From a virus: DNA of 46,822 bases. Below are positions 31,035-37,756 of this stretch, one piece after another. The notes under the pieces were generated by a model, which was not told the DNA's origin, did no database searches, and was given only the letters and a program-made list of their open reading frames with translations. The first letter of the stretch is position 1, and each line of letters starts with the position of its first letter. Position numbers and translations under genes: made by a program. Where the stretch lies: the IMG/VR virus record IMGVR_UViG_3300032516_000047, positions 1-46,822 of that record. One strand, written 5' to 3'.

Positions 31035-33473
31035 ATGACGAGTATCTTCCAAGGGAACGAGGCCGGTGTCTCGGCTGATCTTTACTTCCTCCAGCGTGAA
31101 GTGCGTACGCAGGCGTATACCTCGGCCGATGCGGACATTTTATATGATGGCCGGACGTATAAGAGGGAGACGATCAAACGCTCTGCGATCAGCAATGTGT
31201 TCAGCGGTGACCGGTTGCAGGTGACGATGGAGGCAAGCGTCGCGTCGGTCTTTGATTTTCTCCTGCTCGGTTCCGCCCACGACCGGCTCCTGCTGACTAT
31301 TTACCAGTATAATATCACGGCGGCCACAGCCCTTCAGATATTCACCGGAGCCATGGACTCGTATACGCTTTCCGGTGGGAAGGCGACCGTTGTCTTTCAC
31401 AGCGACGGCTTTGCCCTCGACACGGAGTTCCCGCGTGCCCTGATCAATACCACGTGCAACCATACTGTATATAGCGATCAGTGCAAGTTAAAAATGGAAT
31501 CGTGGAAGATCATTGGGAAGGTCGTGCGGCAAGACGACTGGTATGCGGGGGACACGGTTACGTCGTCCGTGGTGCTGGAGGACCAGGCGCCAAACCTCTT
31601 CGGCAAATGGCTGAGTGATATGACGGACGCAGACCTGGCCTTTTGCATGATTGAATACAATGGAGTATATCGCGTGGTGACAGCGGCGGAGCCGGACTTC
31701 GTGGACCCGGCAAATCGGCTGATGTGGCTCGATAGATCATTCCCGGTTGGATTCTTAAAAACCGGAGACAGTGTGGCGGTCATCCTGGGTTGCACACGGG
31801 ACCCGGAGATCTGCATCACCCGCTTTGATAACCTGATACATTTCCACGGGTTCCCGTATCTGCCCTGGGGCCGGGAGGCGGGGAAGGCGATCCCGCTGCT
31901 GTATGGACTCGGAAAACTACGGCTTGATAATACGATCTGGGAAGGGTATGGGCAGATGATCGGCGCGGTGAACCGTACCTCTTTTTGGTCCGTGGTATGC
32001 TTCGGTGAAATCGAATGGCGATATCTTTACGGGCCGTTGATCCCGGGAGGCGTTGTCGAGATTACCAACCCGGCGGTGCGGGCGAATTGGATTAAAATTA
32101 CAAACGCCGGGTATGACGGGACATATCCGGTCTGGCCGCCGACACCGTCCTTGCCTCTCACCGGACGATATTGCAATGAGCCGCGCGGAGTGGCTCACGC
32201 GTACTTCGCGTGGACAAACCAGTTTGGCCCTTATGCGATACTGGCGCACGGACAGGGGACAGCGGCAGATGTCTATGTGGAGGTGTCACGGGCGCTGGAC
32301 GAGAGCCCCGTCGTCCCATACTGGGTCGGGACGGAAGGGGTGACGGCCTCGGGTGTTTCCCCTGCGGCGGTTATCTACGACATACTGACCAACGAACTTT
32401 ATGGCCTTGGGATGGCAATGAGCAAGATTGATATTGCTTCTTTCAACTCCGCCAGCGCCGCGTGCGCCGCCCGAGGTTTTGGCGTGAACCACTGCTGGGA
32501 CACCGTGACCACGGCGCGAAAGATAATCGATACCGTATGCTCTACTTATGGATTGTTGCTTTCAGTGAACGCCGCGGGGAAGTTACAGTTGACACTACTT
32601 TTAGAGGCCACGGCGATGGTCCCTGTGCGCACGTTGACTGCGGCGGATATTTCTGCCATTGAGCTGGAAACGCCCTCTTGGGACAAAACCTATAATTGCG
32701 TTTACTGCGAGTCAGACACAAACCTCTCTGCACACGGGACGCCTGCCGGGCAGAAGAGCCGGATCGAGGTCAACGATCAAGCCAATCAACTTTTCACCGG
32801 CTCAGTACGGAAGTTGAAATACGACGCGGAATGCTTCCAGATGGGAGAAGCGGCCTTCATTCAAGAACCGATTTACCGGCGGATGTATGAAATACTGCGC
32901 GAGGTCTCCTCCCCGAAAAGTTCCGGGTCAATCCGGTATGATTTGCGGCACGCGGATCTGCTCCCTGGACAAGTGATACGGGTGACGTATGCGCCGTACT
33001 CGGTCGACGGACTGTTTCGGATCACGGGGCGGGATGTTCCTGATTCGGACTCAAACACTATCACCGCATCTATCGTGCAGATATCCTCCGCGCAATACAA
33101 TACGGATTTCGTGGAGACCGGGGACGAGGGCCGGCGAACGGGATATGTTAACATGAGCGCCTCGGGGGCGGAGTTGATACAGTTCCCGTGGTCGCTGCCG
33201 AAAGACGGCCTGAGCAAGGTGAGCGTCAATGAGTACAAGGACTTGGCCGGGATATACGTGAGTTGGGATTGTCCGTACGTCTCGCAGAAGTTCCTCTCCA
33301 CGCAATACCTTTCCCCTGCGGACTGGGATGTATATATCAATGACGAAGGTGCGGGGCCGGGTGGAGACCATCTCATCAGCGTGCAGTTGAATGTCACGCG
33401 GTTTGTCGCGGTACTGGGCAGAATCAATGCATACGAAGATGTTTGGGTGTCGGTGGCGGAGCGTTATTACTGA
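31035..33473 (+). CDS. BR0599/DUF2163-type domain joined to J-like tail tip protein
   Basis: This 812-residue protein starts at ATG 31035 after GGAGG. Residues 1-270 look like the DUF2163/phage_BR0599 pair, including NTTCNHTVYSDQCKLK (family pattern C-x-H-x-F-G-D-x-x-C) and a HFHGFPYLPWGREAG region. The rest resembles the Phage-tail_3 domain of lambda J-like tip proteins: PAAVIYDILTNELYGLGM, then RKIIDTVCSTYGLLLSVNAAGKLQ. In gene transfer agents and many phages these are separate genes. J-type proteins form the tail tip and recognise the receptor. Confidence 0.75.
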   Translation: MTSIFQGNEAGVSADLYFLQREVRTQAYTSADADILYDGRTYKRETIKRSAISNVFSGDRLQVTMEASVASVFDFLLLGSAHDRLLLTIYQYNITAATALQIFTGAMDSYTLSGGKATVVFHSDGFALDTEFPRALINTTCNHTVYSDQCKLKMESWKIIGKVVRQDDWYAGDTVTSSVVLEDQAPNLFGKWLSDMTDADLAFCMIEYNGVYRVVTAAEPDFVDPANRLMWLDRSFPVGFLKTGDSVAVILGCTRDPEICITRFDNLIHFHGFPYLPWGREAGKAIPLLYGLGKLRLDNTIWEGYGQMIGAVNRTSFWSVVCFGEIEWRYLYGPLIPGGVVEITNPAVRANWIKITNAGYDGTYPVWPPTPSLPLTGRYCNEPRGVAHAYFAWTNQFGPYAILAHGQGTAADVYVEVSRALDESPVVPYWVGTEGVTASGVSPAAVIYDILTNELYGLGMAMSKIDIASFNSASAACAARGFGVNHCWDTVTTARKIIDTVCSTYGLLLSVNAAGKLQLTLLLEATAMVPVRTLTAADISAIELETPSWDKTYNCVYCESDTNLSAHGTPAGQKSRIEVNDQANQLFTGSVRKLKYDAECFQMGEAAFIQEPIYRRMYEILREVSSPKSSGSIRYDLRHADLLPGQVIRVTYAPYSVDGLFRITGRDVPDSDSNTITASIVQISSAQYNTDFVETGDEGRRTGYVNMSASGAELIQFPWSLPKDGLSKVSVNEYKDLAGIYVSWDCPYVSQKFLSTQYLSPADWDVYINDEGAGPGGDHLISVQLNVTRFVAVLGRINAYEDVWVSVAERYY

Positions 33474-33485
33474 GAGGAGACTGGT

Positions 33486-34151
33486 ATGGATCTTGTTCGC
33501 GATATTCTTTTTGGCAATCTCCGCATGGGTGACACAGCCCATACGCGCAGTCAGAGTATCAAGGCCACAGTAATCGTATATGCCGAGGCCTGGGGCGGCG
33601 GACGCGCGGGACGCAAACGCGCACGCGAGGCGTTGCAGAATCCGAATTATCCGAACCACTCTCTCACGGTGCTCGATGACTGGGGGCAGAAATATCCCGT
33701 GGAGGCCGGCGCCTTGGGCTATGCCCGTGGGAACTTCGATGACTATCGGAAAAAAGATTGTCGTATTGTGCACGTCCAGCGGTGGGCCGGGTTCGACGAT
33801 CCGGACGTACGGACGCTTGCTGGCAAAACGCTTGAGCGCTGGGCACGACGCGGGACACGCGTGCGGTACGATCTCCGAGGGGCGGTGACGAGCACCAGAC
33901 TCGGGAGATTGCTCTTTCCAGCGTGGCGCGATGCGGCAGATAGGTTTTACTGCTCAGAGGGCGCGACCGGGTTGCTTGTAGTATGTGGGATACTTGGCTT
34001 TCGACTTCCGTATGATATTGGTATCCCGGAACTCACGGCAATCATGGACGCCCATCGCAGCGAACTTCCACGGCACCCGTACCCGTTTGCGCTTGAGCAG
34101 TGGCTTGGGGCTCGTGCGGATGTGGTGGATGTGGCGTTCGAACGGAAATAA
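33486..34151 (+). CDS. permuted papain-fold (NlpC/P60-like, YiiX-type) peptidase
   Basis: This 221-residue protein has PNHSLTVLDDWGQKYPVEAG with H58 and E73, then IVHVQRW, and DRFYCSEGATGLLV with C156. The order His-strand-Glu before Cys matches the permuted NlpC/P60 group (YiiX/DUF830), where the Cys lies in YCSE-like motifs. Such enzymes cut peptides or amide bonds in the cell wall, and tail-tip versions open the cell wall for DNA entry. It is last in the tail module, where gene transfer agents also carry a NlpC/P60 peptidase. The TAA stop lies in the left arm of the repeat element. Confidence 0.6.
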   Translation: MDLVRDILFGNLRMGDTAHTRSQSIKATVIVYAEAWGGGRAGRKRAREALQNPNYPNHSLTVLDDWGQKYPVEAGALGYARGNFDDYRKKDCRIVHVQRWAGFDDPDVRTLAGKTLERWARRGTRVRYDLRGAVTSTRLGRLLFPAWRDAADRFYCSEGATGLLVVCGILGFRLPYDIGIPELTAIMDAHRSELPRHPYPFALEQWLGARADVVDVAFERK

Positions 34152-34275
34152 AATCCTTATACAATCTTTATACCGCCAAAGCCATATAGACATATATATA
34201 ATTATTATTTGTAAAGTTTACTTAATTAGTATATGTATAGGACTTTGGCCGTATAAAGATTGTATAAGGATTTTA
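34149..34275. repeat. AT-rich palindromic element, copy B
   Basis: Inverted arms of 33 bp at 34149-34181 and 34243-34275 match at 32 of 33 positions, with a 61-bp AT-rich centre. The first 85 bp match 1671-1755 in reverse orientation at about 90 percent, without gaps. The left arm contains AAATCCTTATA then CAATCTTTATA, an 11-bp tandem as in copy A. It follows the last tail gene and precedes a promoter. A protein-binding site, replication element or recombination site are all possible. Confidence 0.8.
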
Positions 34276-34292
34276 TTTACTCAAAAATAAAT

Positions 34293-34328
34293 TTGTATCT
34301 TGTACATTTCATATTTATATTATGGACA
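34293..34328 (+). promoter_or_regulatory. sigma70-type promoter, probably leaderless
   Basis: TTGTAT (34293-34298) and TATATT (34316-34321) are separated by exactly 17 bp. The expected start, seven bases on, falls on the A of ATG 34328. The sequence TTATATTATGGACATG matches the terminase promoter with one mismatch. It lies 18 bp beyond the repeat element. Confidence 0.6.
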
Positions 34329-34561
34329 TGAAACGCGGACGCCCAAAAATACGGACCAATATTATTTGTAAAGCACTCCGGGATCGGATACAGCTGCAGT
34401 GTTTTGGGAACCTCGGTGAGTACCGCCTGCGGTATCTCCCAGCGGTCTCCCCGGATATGTGGTATGCCGCAATGCGAGGTGAGCCGGTTCGACAGGACCT
34501 TGCAGAACTCATTGAAAATCAAGGAGTGACCGAGACTAAAAATAATTCAAAAAAGACTTGA
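34328..34561 (+). CDS. small DNA-binding-like protein, possible regulator
   Basis: This 77-residue protein begins KRGRPKIRTNIICKALRDRI and continues CFGNLGEYRLRYLPAVSPDM, a basic start and helices that could form a compact helix-turn-helix; the KRGRPK start resembles an AT-hook. The C-end is charged (ENQGVTETKNNSKKT). ATG 34328 is chosen because predicted transcription starts there; ATG 34322 is two codons upstream. With no ribosome site, a leaderless mRNA is likely, as known for some phage repressors. It would be the natural candidate to bind the adjacent palindromes; this is an inference. Confidence 0.5.
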   Translation: MKRGRPKIRTNIICKALRDRIQLQCFGNLGEYRLRYLPAVSPDMWYAAMRGEPVRQDLAELIENQGVTETKNNSKKT

Positions 34562-34593
34562 TTTTTTGCAAATACATTTGTATATTATAAGTG
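34558..34593 (+). promoter_or_regulatory. sigma70-type promoter for the accessory gene cluster
   Basis: TTGATT (34558-34563), a 17-bp spacer and TATATT (34581-34586) form a near-consensus promoter that starts within the last codon of the preceding gene. Transcription would begin near 34593 and give a leader of about 50 bases containing the repeated hairpin before the next gene. Confidence 0.65.
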
Positions 34594-34606
34594 TAGCAGA
34601 AAAACA

Positions 34607-34643
34607 ACCACCGGCCAACGGGCCACAACGGAGGAGAGGCAAG
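34607..34643 (+). promoter_or_regulatory. repeated 5' leader, copy 1
   Basis: ACCACCGGCC-AAC-GGGCCAC forms a short stem (GGCC/GGCC) followed by the ribosome site GGAGGAG and then ATG 34644. The 40 bases up to and including the ATG are identical to copy 4 (35534-35573). Confidence 0.7.
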
Positions 34644-34841
34644 ATGAGCAAGACCTACACGATGTACCAGATGAACGACACGACATGGACAACGACGGTT
34701 GACGGCATAGAGATTGGCAACCATGATACACGTAAGCAGTCTGAAGCGTACCTTAAGTCTCTCGGAGCCGCAGAATACTTTTACGAAACCACGACCAAAA
34801 TCGGCGACGAGAGAGACACGCTAATTGACATGTTCGCCTGA
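34644..34841 (+). CDS. small hypothetical protein
   Basis: This 65-residue protein starts at ATG 34644 after GGAGGAG. It begins [19 protein letters not shown] and has a likely strand-strand-helix layout with an acidic end ([11 protein letters not shown]). No family is recognised. It is the first gene behind the promoter at 34558 and the repeated leader, so it is probably expressed early. Small phage proteins of this kind often inhibit or modify host functions, but nothing here shows that. Confidence 0.65.
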   Translation: MSKTYTMYQMNDTTWTTTVDGIEIGNHDTRKQSEAYLKSLGAAEYFYETTTKIGDERDTLIDMFA

Positions 34842-34843
34842 GC

Positions 34844-34909
34844 AGAGCCAGCGGGGCTTCGGCCCCGCACACCACCACCGGCCCCACGGGCCACAACAAG
34901 GAGGACGGG
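34844..34909 (+). promoter_or_regulatory. repeated 5' leader with UUCG hairpin, copy 2
   Basis: GCGGGGC-TTCG-GCCCCGC (34851-34868) is a very stable stem with a UUCG tetraloop. A second stem GGCCC-CAC-GGGCC and the ribosome site AAGGAGG follow, then ATG 34910. Its first 40 bases (34844-34883) are identical to copy 4. The hairpin may also protect or end the upstream transcript. Confidence 0.75.
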
Positions 34910-35242
34910 ATGAGGACGATTACGGCAGACGACCTGAAAACGATTATCAGCAAACATGCCGAGTGGTTAGTCGACAGACTCAATGGCGCACGGGCCAACC
35001 TGCGCGATACCGACCTGCGCTGGGCCAACCTGAGCAGTGCCAACCTGCGCGATACCGACCTGAGCGATGCCAACCTGAGCAGTGCCAACCTGAGCAGTGC
35101 CGACCTGAGCGGTGCCAACCTGCACGGTGCCAACCTGCGCTATGCCAACCTGAGCGATACCGACCTGAGCGATGCCAACCTGAGCGGTGCCGACCTGAGC
35201 GATGCCGTATACGCCACGGGCTGGAAGATAGTGCGAGTATAA
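34910..35242 (+). CDS. pentapeptide repeat protein
   Basis: This 110-residue protein has a short N-terminal helix ([20 protein letters not shown]) followed by about 15 tandem pentapeptides of the A-D/N-L-x-x type (residues about 28-100). Such repeats form a right-handed square beta-helix. In MfpA and Qnr the helix mimics DNA and binds gyrase; many other family members have unknown targets. At the DNA level the repeat appears as near-identical 15-bp units. This helix has about four turns, shorter than Qnr (around nine). A phage protein that affects host topoisomerase is possible but unproven. Confidence 0.85.
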   Translation: MRTITADDLKTIISKHAEWLVDRLNGARANLRDTDLRWANLSSANLRDTDLSDANLSSANLSSADLSGANLHGANLRYANLSDTDLSDANLSGADLSDAVYATGWKIVRV

Positions 35243-35282
35243 CCACATACCGGCCCTGCGGGGCCACAACAAGGAGGACGGG
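35243..35282 (+). promoter_or_regulatory. repeated 5' leader, copy 3
   Basis: CCGGCCC-TGC-GGGGCC keeps the stem found in the other copies with a changed loop and compensating stem length. The following 27 bases, including AAGGAGG and the ATG, match copy 2. It lacks the UUCG hairpin. Confidence 0.65.
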
Positions 35283-35501
35283 ATGAGCAAGCAGATGAAA
35301 CGATACGATGTCAGCTTCATCGTGTCCGCTACCGAATCCCACAAGGTCGCGGTGAGTGCAGCCAACAAGCTCGAAGCGTCCTTCAAGGTGCTGGTCAGCT
35401 ACCCGGAATATCGCGGATGTACGATACTCGAAATCGAAGAGGAACCGGATTGCTGCGAGGAAAACCGTCTCGCGCTCATGGATGCCGCGCAAGAGGGATA
35501 A
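35283..35501 (+). CDS. small hypothetical protein
   Basis: This 72-residue protein begins SKQMKRYDVSFIVSATESHK, then has an AANKLEASFKVLVSYPEY helix and a CTILEIEEEPDCCEENR strand with three cysteines. The beta-alpha-beta layout with a central 'A-x-x-K-x-E-A' helix resembles small host- or phage-encoded proteins that bind nucleic acids or ligands, but no family is certain. AAGGAGG precedes the start, in the repeated leader. The stop is ten bases ahead of the next UUCG hairpin. Confidence 0.65.
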   Translation: MSKQMKRYDVSFIVSATESHKVAVSAANKLEASFKVLVSYPEYRGCTILEIEEEPDCCEENRLALMDAAQEG

Positions 35502-35503
35502 GT

Positions 35504-35570
35504 AGAGCCAGCGGGGCTTCGGCCCCGCACACCACCACCGGCCAACGGGCCACAACGGAGGAGAGGCAAG
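35504..35570 (+). promoter_or_regulatory. repeated 5' leader with UUCG hairpin, copy 4
   Basis: This is the fullest copy: the UUCG hairpin (35511-35528), ACCACCACCGGCC, the AAC-loop stem and GGAGGAG before ATG 35571. Its left part is identical to copy 2 and its right part to copy 1, so the copies look shuffled or converted among themselves. Confidence 0.75.
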
Positions 35571-35891
35571 ATGGACGCGTACACCAAGGAATGCTACGAC
35601 CGGATGAGCGCAGATGAGCGCGAGGTTCACGAGCACCTGACATCAGTGGGCTTTCGGTTCACGACCACCGGTGGAGGTTGCACTGCCTACGAGATGGTGC
35701 GCGAGAGCGGCGAGCAGGTGCTGGTTACCGACAGCGAGGATGCCACGATGCCGCTGTCAGTCAGAGACAAAATCTCTGTTGGTATGTGGGGAACTGACGG
35801 TGAGCTTGTGTGGCACATGGTTCTGACCAACGTGAAGGCAATCGAGTTTTCGACGTTCTCACAGGAGAGGAGGACGGGATGGAAAATATGA
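35571..35891 (+). CDS. hypothetical protein
   Basis: This 106-residue protein begins DAYTKECYDRMSADEREVHE and has a central FRFTTTGGGCTAYEMVRESG segment and a late VGMWGTDGELVWHMVLTNV segment, suggesting an alpha/beta fold. Acidic overall. No family is recognised. GGAGGAG precedes the start within the last repeated leader. It overlaps the next gene by 13 bases. Confidence 0.65.
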   Translation: MDAYTKECYDRMSADEREVHEHLTSVGFRFTTTGGGCTAYEMVRESGEQVLVTDSEDATMPLSVRDKISVGMWGTDGELVWHMVLTNVKAIEFSTFSQERRTGWKI

Positions 35892-36199
35892 ATCGTGCAT
35901 TTGAATCAGATACGACGGACGAGCGGTGCGTGGAAAATGCGGCTGAGAAATATCTGCGCCGGAAGGCGCGCATCGAGCACCCATCCGGGAAGTGGGATGG
36001 AAAACGCTGGGAGCCGTCGGAAGACGAACGCTGTGTGTGTTGTGATTGTATCCGAGCACCCTCCCGTGCGTATCCGTGGTCGCTGATGCTGCACTGCCGG
36101 ACGGTTACTCACATCGCGCGATTGTGCGATGTGGATGAGGCGGCGCTTCGTGCCCTGCTAAAGCCCCAGCGGAGGGCGGTGTCACATGCTGTTGCATAA
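35879..36199 (+). CDS. Cys-rich hypothetical protein
   Basis: This 106-residue protein has CVCCDC around residue 55 and a later LMLHCRTVTHIARLCDVDEA. The first half is charged, with YLRRKARIEHPSGKWDGKRW. A metal site is plausible. ATG 35879 follows GAGGAGGACGGG, a ribosome site much like those of the repeated leaders. It overlaps both neighbours. No family is recognised. Confidence 0.6.
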   Translation: MENMNRAFESDTTDERCVENAAEKYLRRKARIEHPSGKWDGKRWEPSEDERCVCCDCIRAPSRAYPWSLMLHCRTVTHIARLCDVDEAALRALLKPQRRAVSHAVA

Positions 36200-36461
36200 T
36201 TGCCGGCAATGCGGAGAGGCGTGGAGCACCGGGTATATTCTGCGGCACCCTGCGCAGTTCAGGGGAACGATACACCAAGTCGAGGCGTGCCCGGGTTGTA
36301 CGGAGCCCCTGCCGGGGATTCCGGGAGAGACAACGAACCGGGAAATCGCAACAGTATTTGTTGTCCGCTGCTCAGCGGATGATTATATCGTGATACGCGA
36401 CAACGGGGTCAAGCACTGTGGTTCGCTTCGCGACGCCATGGGGGAAATATGCGCATCATGA
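36186..36461 (+). CDS. zinc-ribbon-like small protein
   Basis: This 91-residue protein has NCRQCGEAW at its start and ACPGCTEPL 25 residues later, two Cys pairs at the spacing of a zinc ribbon. The remaining part is strand-rich (ATVFVVRCSADDYIVIRD) with an additional pair of cysteines. ATG 36186 overlaps the previous stop region and follows GGAGG by ten bases. It may bind nucleic acid or protein; the target is unknown. Confidence 0.6.
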   Translation: MLLHNCRQCGEAWSTGYILRHPAQFRGTIHQVEACPGCTEPLPGIPGETTNREIATVFVVRCSADDYIVIRDNGVKHCGSLRDAMGEICAS

Positions 36462-36835
36462 TCGCCGGTTTTGAAAGGTGTCCGCAATGTGACACAATGC
36501 ACGGGCCGGTCCCCGCGTGCCCGAAGTGCGGGTGGTTGCGCAGTTGCGCATACTGCGGAGTGCGGGTCTGGATTCCGGGCACGGGTTGGACGGTGTCCCC
36601 GGAGACGCACTCACTGACTGTTTCGCATGGGATCTGTCCGTGGTGCGCGGTGCGGCAATACCACGGAGACCCGGCAATGGTTGATGTAGCGGGGTCTCGG
36701 CTGGAAATTCCTGCGGGCGTGCTGCATGTGCGCAGCCGCAAAATTTCATCCGGCGCCCGATATCTCTGGATTGGATATGAGACGCATACCGGCTGGGCCG
36801 GAATTGCACGGAAGTCGGAGCTGTCGTATGCATAG
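36449..36835 (+). CDS. multi zinc-ribbon protein
   Basis: This 128-residue protein has four Cys pairs in 70 residues: CPQC, CPKC, CAYC and CPWC. It probably forms two zinc ribbons. The C-terminal half is strand-rich (LHVRSRKISSGARYLWIGYE). Zinc ribbon pairs occur in phage transcription or host-takeover proteins, but also in many unknowns. ATG 36449 is preceded by GGGGGAAAT; a second ATG lies three codons on (36458). It overlaps the previous gene by 13 bases. Confidence 0.6.
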   Translation: MRIMIAGFERCPQCDTMHGPVPACPKCGWLRSCAYCGVRVWIPGTGWTVSPETHSLTVSHGICPWCAVRQYHGDPAMVDVAGSRLEIPAGVLHVRSRKISSGARYLWIGYETHTGWAGIARKSELSYA

Positions 36836-36995
36836 AAAAAAGGGGAGCGCCGCGTCCGATGGCGGTGGCGTCAAACGTATCTCGCACACGGGCCGCACGC
36901 CCGCTGTGGATACCTCCGCGCCTACCTTGGGGGTGGTGACCTACACGGACGCGGCGACTCCCTTTGAAAATTCAACCATAACGGAGGAGAGAAAA

Positions 36996-37754
36996 ATGAT
37001 CGTACCGAGTGCGATGATGATGCCGACGGCAGTGACACGTGAATACAAACGGTTTCGCGCGGAGCTGGACGCCTTAGCCGAGGAATCTATCGACCGTGTA
37101 CTTTGCACATGGCATCGCCAGTCACGGCTTCCGGACGTCGCCCCAGGGGTCACGCGGCGGGACATGATTACAGCTATTGGCTATGCACTCGTAGAGGCAG
37201 GTGCGGCCGCGGCGCAATATGAATGCAAGGGGCGGTTCGCTCAAAACGCAGCCGCCGCTCACTTGCTTGTGCTTGGGAAAAGAGAAGTGGCCTTGAAACA
37301 GTTCACACCGATCTCGGCTCAGTTGTATTGGATGGAAAATGAGTCCGGGCTATGGAACGCCATCTATACACCAATAACAGAGGAGCAGGAAATGGCAGCG
37401 AAAAAAGCAGTTGCGAAAAAAGCAGTTGCGAAGAAGGCAGTTGCAGTGAAGAAGAGTGCGGCGGTTGCGGTGAAGGGTGCCGTCATGATAAAAGATGTCG
37501 CCCCTATGGGAAAGCCGATTGCGGCAAAAGAAACAAAGAACAGTACGCCAAAGGTTGCGACCGTATCCGGGATGCTCGTAAAAATGCTTCTGGAGAGGAA
37601 ACTCACCGACGCTCAGATGCTGAAGATTGTTCATGAGAAATTTTCCAAGGATGATGAGAAAGCTGTGCGGCAGCTCAAGGTGAAGCGATACGAGTTGAAT
37701 CATGGTAAGCACTCAGGGAACGACGGCAAAAAATACGAACCAATCGCGCAGTAA
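36996..37754 (+). CDS. hypothetical protein with Lys/Ala-rich histone-like segment
   Basis: This 252-residue protein starts at ATG 36996 with GGAGG eight bases upstream. Residues 1-132 are mostly helical (AVTREYKRFRAELDALAEES, AYALVEAGAAAA-like region). From 133 comes AAKKAVAKKAVAKKAVAVKK, a Lys/Ala repeat as in H1-like tails, then a C-terminal LERKLTDAQMLKIVHEKFSK domain often seen at the end of phage histone-like proteins. The frame is also open upstream to ATG 36828 (308 residues), which has its own GGAG. See 37392 for an internal start. DNA binding is likely for the repeat. Confidence 0.6.
   Translation: MIVPSAMMMPTAVTREYKRFRAELDALAEESIDRVLCTWHRQSRLPDVAPGVTRRDMITAIGYALVEAGAAAAQYECKGRFAQNAAAAHLLVLGKREVALKQFTPISAQLYWMENESGLWNAIYTPITEEQEMAAKKAVAKKAVAKKAVAVKKSAAVAVKGAVMIKDVAPMGKPIAAKETKNSTPKVATVSGMLVKMLLERKLTDAQMLKIVHEKFSKDDEKAVRQLKVKRYELNHGKHSGNDGKKYEPIAQ
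37392..37754 (+). CDS. possible internal in-frame histone-like product (120 residues)
   Basis: ATG 37392 with AGGAG upstream begins AAKKAVAKKAVAKK exactly at the Lys/Ala repeat, in the frame of the longer gene. Many phages encode proteins of just this size and layout as separate genes. Either it is translated on its own or two genes have fused. Confidence 0.4.
   Translation: MAAKKAVAKKAVAKKAVAVKKSAAVAVKGAVMIKDVAPMGKPIAAKETKNSTPKVATVSGMLVKMLLERKLTDAQMLKIVHEKFSKDDEKAVRQLKVKRYELNHGKHSGNDGKKYEPIAQ
37398..37442 (+). repeat. three tandem 15-bp repeats
   Basis: GCGAAAAAAGCAGTT occurs twice in a row and then as GCGAAGAAGGCAGTT. They encode AKKAV units of the histone-like segment and could expand or shrink by slippage. 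Confidence 0.85.
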
Positions 37755-37756
37755 TC

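Noticed and set aside
34571-34592. Bacteroidetes-type promoter (TAnnTTTG) at 34573
   Set aside because: TACATTTG fits the -7 box, but the TTG upstream is only 12 bases away, whereas the sigma70 reading has exact 17-bp spacing.
34607-35573. CRISPR array
   Set aside because: The repeated leaders are few, irregularly spaced by whole genes, and differ in length; they precede ribosome sites rather than separating spacers.
34967-35636. Minus-strand repeat proteins opposite the pentapeptide gene
   Set aside because: Their repeats are merely the complement of the 15-bp units encoding the pentapeptides.
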